Positions 62,551 to 64,000 of a DNA stretch of 64,000 nucleotides are shown piece after piece. Under the pieces are notes generated by a model that had not been told where the DNA came from, did no database searches, and saw nothing but the letters and a program-made list of their open reading frames with translations. Source of the stretch: Butyrivibrio fibrisolvens (lineage in GTDB: Bacteria > Bacillota > Clostridia > Lachnospirales > Lachnospiraceae); assembly GCF_023206215.1 (NCBI RefSeq), contig NZ_CP065800.1:434001-498000 (forward strand). Direction: 5' to 3'. A program made the translations under genes and the position numbers. Position 1 is the first letter of the stretch. Every line of letters begins with the position of its first letter.

Positions 62551-63939
62551 TTACTTCCACGCATTTTCTTTGTAGAAGTCTTCAATATTCTGAAGACCTT
62601 CTTCTATAGTCTCATCTCCCATTACGATAGAAACCATATTGTTATCGAATGTATCACCAGCTTCTACAGATACAAGTGACTCGTTATAGAATCCGATTGT
62701 TCCTGTAAGGTTTGCAAGAAGATCTGAAACATAGCCAAACTGCTTAGGAGCCTTGGATGTATCAACTTCTACCTTGGTTACAGGAATCTTACCAGCCTTC
62801 TCAGCTGTAGCCTTCTGAGCTGTCTCATCTGTGAGCATCTTAAGGAATGCAACACAAGCTTCCGGGTGCTCAGTTGTAGCTGACATAAGGACATTGTCTG
62901 TCTTAACGATCATATCGCCGATGCTGCCATCTACGCTAGGAAATGAGAATACGCCGCACTTATCTTCGATAGTTGTGGAGTTACCATTCATCTGAGCTAT
63001 GCACCATGAACCCTGGATGAGGATAGCTGCTTCTTCATTATAGAAATGAGCTGTTGCATCATCATTGGAATCTCCAAGATATGTATCCTGGAAGAATTTG
63101 CTTATAGCAACGAGGTCTTCAACACCCTTTACACAGTTCTCATCTGTCCAGTGTGCTGTTCCTGCGTTAAGAGCTTTGGTATCAACACCTTCTCTGTTCA
63201 TGCAGTAACCTGCAATCATAGAAAGACACCATGCTGTTGAAGCTGAGCATGTAAGTGGTGTATATCCTGCCTCTTTGAGCTTAGCGCATGCATCAAGGAA
63301 GCCTTCCATATCGGATGGAACTTCTGATATACCGGCAGCTTCGAACATCTCTGTGTTATAGAAACAGCAAGCGGCTGCAAAGTTTGTAGGAATTCCGTAG
63401 ATATCTCCGTCATATGTAACTCTGTCGAACATACCACCTGCAAATGAATCTTTCCATTCTGTATCAGCATCAAGATACTGATTAAGAGGCTGTACAACTC
63501 CTGCGTCTACATATACATCTGCGTTAGGACCCGGATTACAGATAAGAAGATCAGGTGTATCACCTGCTGCGATAAGAGCATTAACCTTAGAATCATACTC
63601 TTCAAGATTAGTTGTTATTACATTTACATGATAACCGTTGTCTGCTTCGTTGAAGCGCTTAACAGTTTCAGCATACAGCTGTGTCATCTGGTCTGTGCTA
63701 GCTTCAAGATCATCCCAGAATACCCATGTGATCTCTTCTTCGTCAGCAGAAGCTGTACTTGTATCTGTGCTGTCAGTACCTGTGCCCGTATCAGTCGCAC
63801 CTGAATCTGTGCCTGTGTCCTTTGCCTCATCCTGCGCAGGTGTAGATGTTTCACCAGTATCCGTAGAAACCGAACATCCGGTAAGAGCTGCTGCTACCAT
63901 TGACAATGACAGCACGATTGATAATGCCTTGCTTTTCAT
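62551..63939 (-). CDS. Extracellular sugar-binding lipoprotein (family 1) of an ABC importer
   Basis: A 462-residue lipoprotein. The signal peptide ends in a lipobox AAALTGC with Cys22, followed by a Thr/Ser/Asp-rich linker (about 25-68) and a family-1 solute-binding fold (ITWVFWDDLEASTDQMTQLY ... IPTNFAAACCFYNTEMF ... EEAAILIQGSWCIAQM). It delivers an oligosaccharide, probably a maltodextrin given the GH13 neighbour, to the two permeases. Confidence 0.93.
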   Translation of the reverse strand: MKSKALSIVLSLSMVAAALTGCSVSTDTGETSTPAQDEAKDTGTDSGATDTGTGTDSTDTSTASADEEEITWVFWDDLEASTDQMTQLYAETVKRFNEADNGYHVNVITTNLEEYDSKVNALIAAGDTPDLLICNPGPNADVYVDAGVVQPLNQYLDADTEWKDSFAGGMFDRVTYDGDIYGIPTNFAAACCFYNTEMFEAAGISEVPSDMEGFLDACAKLKEAGYTPLTCSASTAWCLSMIAGYCMNREGVDTKALNAGTAHWTDENCVKGVEDLVAISKFFQDTYLGDSNDDATAHFYNEEAAILIQGSWCIAQMNGNSTTIEDKCGVFSFPSVDGSIGDMIVKTDNVLMSATTEHPEACVAFLKMLTDETAQKATAEKAGKIPVTKVEVDTSKAPKQFGYVSDLLANLTGTIGFYNESLVSVEAGDTFDNNMVSIVMGDETIEEGLQNIEDFYKENAWK

Positions 63940-63961
63940 AATAACCCTCCTTATCTTTTTT

Positions 63962-63983
63962 GCATCAGTTGTGTAACTGATGC
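63962..63983. promoter_or_regulatory. Inverted repeat upstream of the importer operon
   Basis: GCATCAGTT (63962-63970) and AACTGATGC (63975-63983) form a perfect 9-bp inverted repeat with a 4-base spacer, 23 bases upstream of the binding-protein start. It could be an operator or a 5' mRNA hairpin. Confidence 0.5.
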
Positions 63984-64000
63984 CCCCTCATTTGTAATTA

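Overview
The window looks like chromosomal DNA of a low-GC, Gram-positive, polysaccharide-degrading anaerobe of the Lachnospiraceae, most like Butyrivibrio or Pseudobutyrivibrio. This is inferred from gene content: a secreted GH9 cellulase, many glycoside hydrolases, intrinsic terminators, an FMN riboswitch on a ribD-ribE-ribBA-ribH operon, an LCP-family protein and BceRS-like signalling. Most genes lie on the minus strand. No rRNA, tRNA, insertion sequence, phage or CRISPR array was recognised.

Layout. 1-900: 5' end of a PadR regulator with a 61-bp palindrome, and a candidate structured RNA with its own promoter and terminator. 0.9-3.7 kb: an unrecognised TIM-barrel-like protein and a U32-peptidase-like protein. 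3.8-9.5 kb: FtsX-type ABC exporter with a two-component system; a 280-nt long hairpin separates the regulator and kinase genes. 9.7-11.8 kb: Xre / Zn-peptidase / PIN module. 11.9-13.7 kb: ECF sigma with a DUF4179-like anti-sigma. 13.9-15.0 kb: Lgt-like and small membrane proteins. 15.2-20.2 kb: riboflavin operon and an ECF-type vitamin transporter S component. 20.7-22.2 kb: alanine symporter. 22.4-25.1 kb: remnant of a GH5 cellulase and a GH9-CBM3c-CBM2 cellulase split by an in-frame TGA. 25.7-33.2 kb: an accessory stretch of antibiotic-modifying-type enzymes (AAC(3), ANT(6), methyltransferase, GNAT, and a kinase-GNAT fusion behind a leader peptide), gene remnants and an orphan HigA. 33.3-40.8 kb: housekeeping genes (guaA, NlpC/P60 hydrolase, asnS, trigger-factor-like lipoprotein, DUF1934). 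41-44.4 kb: DUF2264 and GH88 with a divergent AraC regulator. 45.5-53.1 kb: LCP protein, then GH29, GH31 and GH3, a set suited to fucosylated xyloglucan oligosaccharides. 53.2-57.9 kb: greA, a yybP-ykoY (Mn2+) riboswitch in front of an ion-transporter-superfamily permease, fba, surE. 58-64 kb: intracellular GH13 enzyme and a sugar ABC importer (binding protein and two permeases).

Most notable: (i) a manganese riboswitch that appears to control a permease outside the usual Mn2+-exporter families; (ii) an attenuator-like leader peptide ahead of a P-loop kinase/GNAT fusion; (iii) two long-hairpin elements sharing an inner core but with unrelated outer arms, plus solo arm copies elsewhere; (iv) the nonsense-split GH9 gene beside a deleted GH5 gene; (v) the unidentified structured RNA upstream of padR. 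All function calls rest on reading translated motifs and base pairing by eye; no database search was run.
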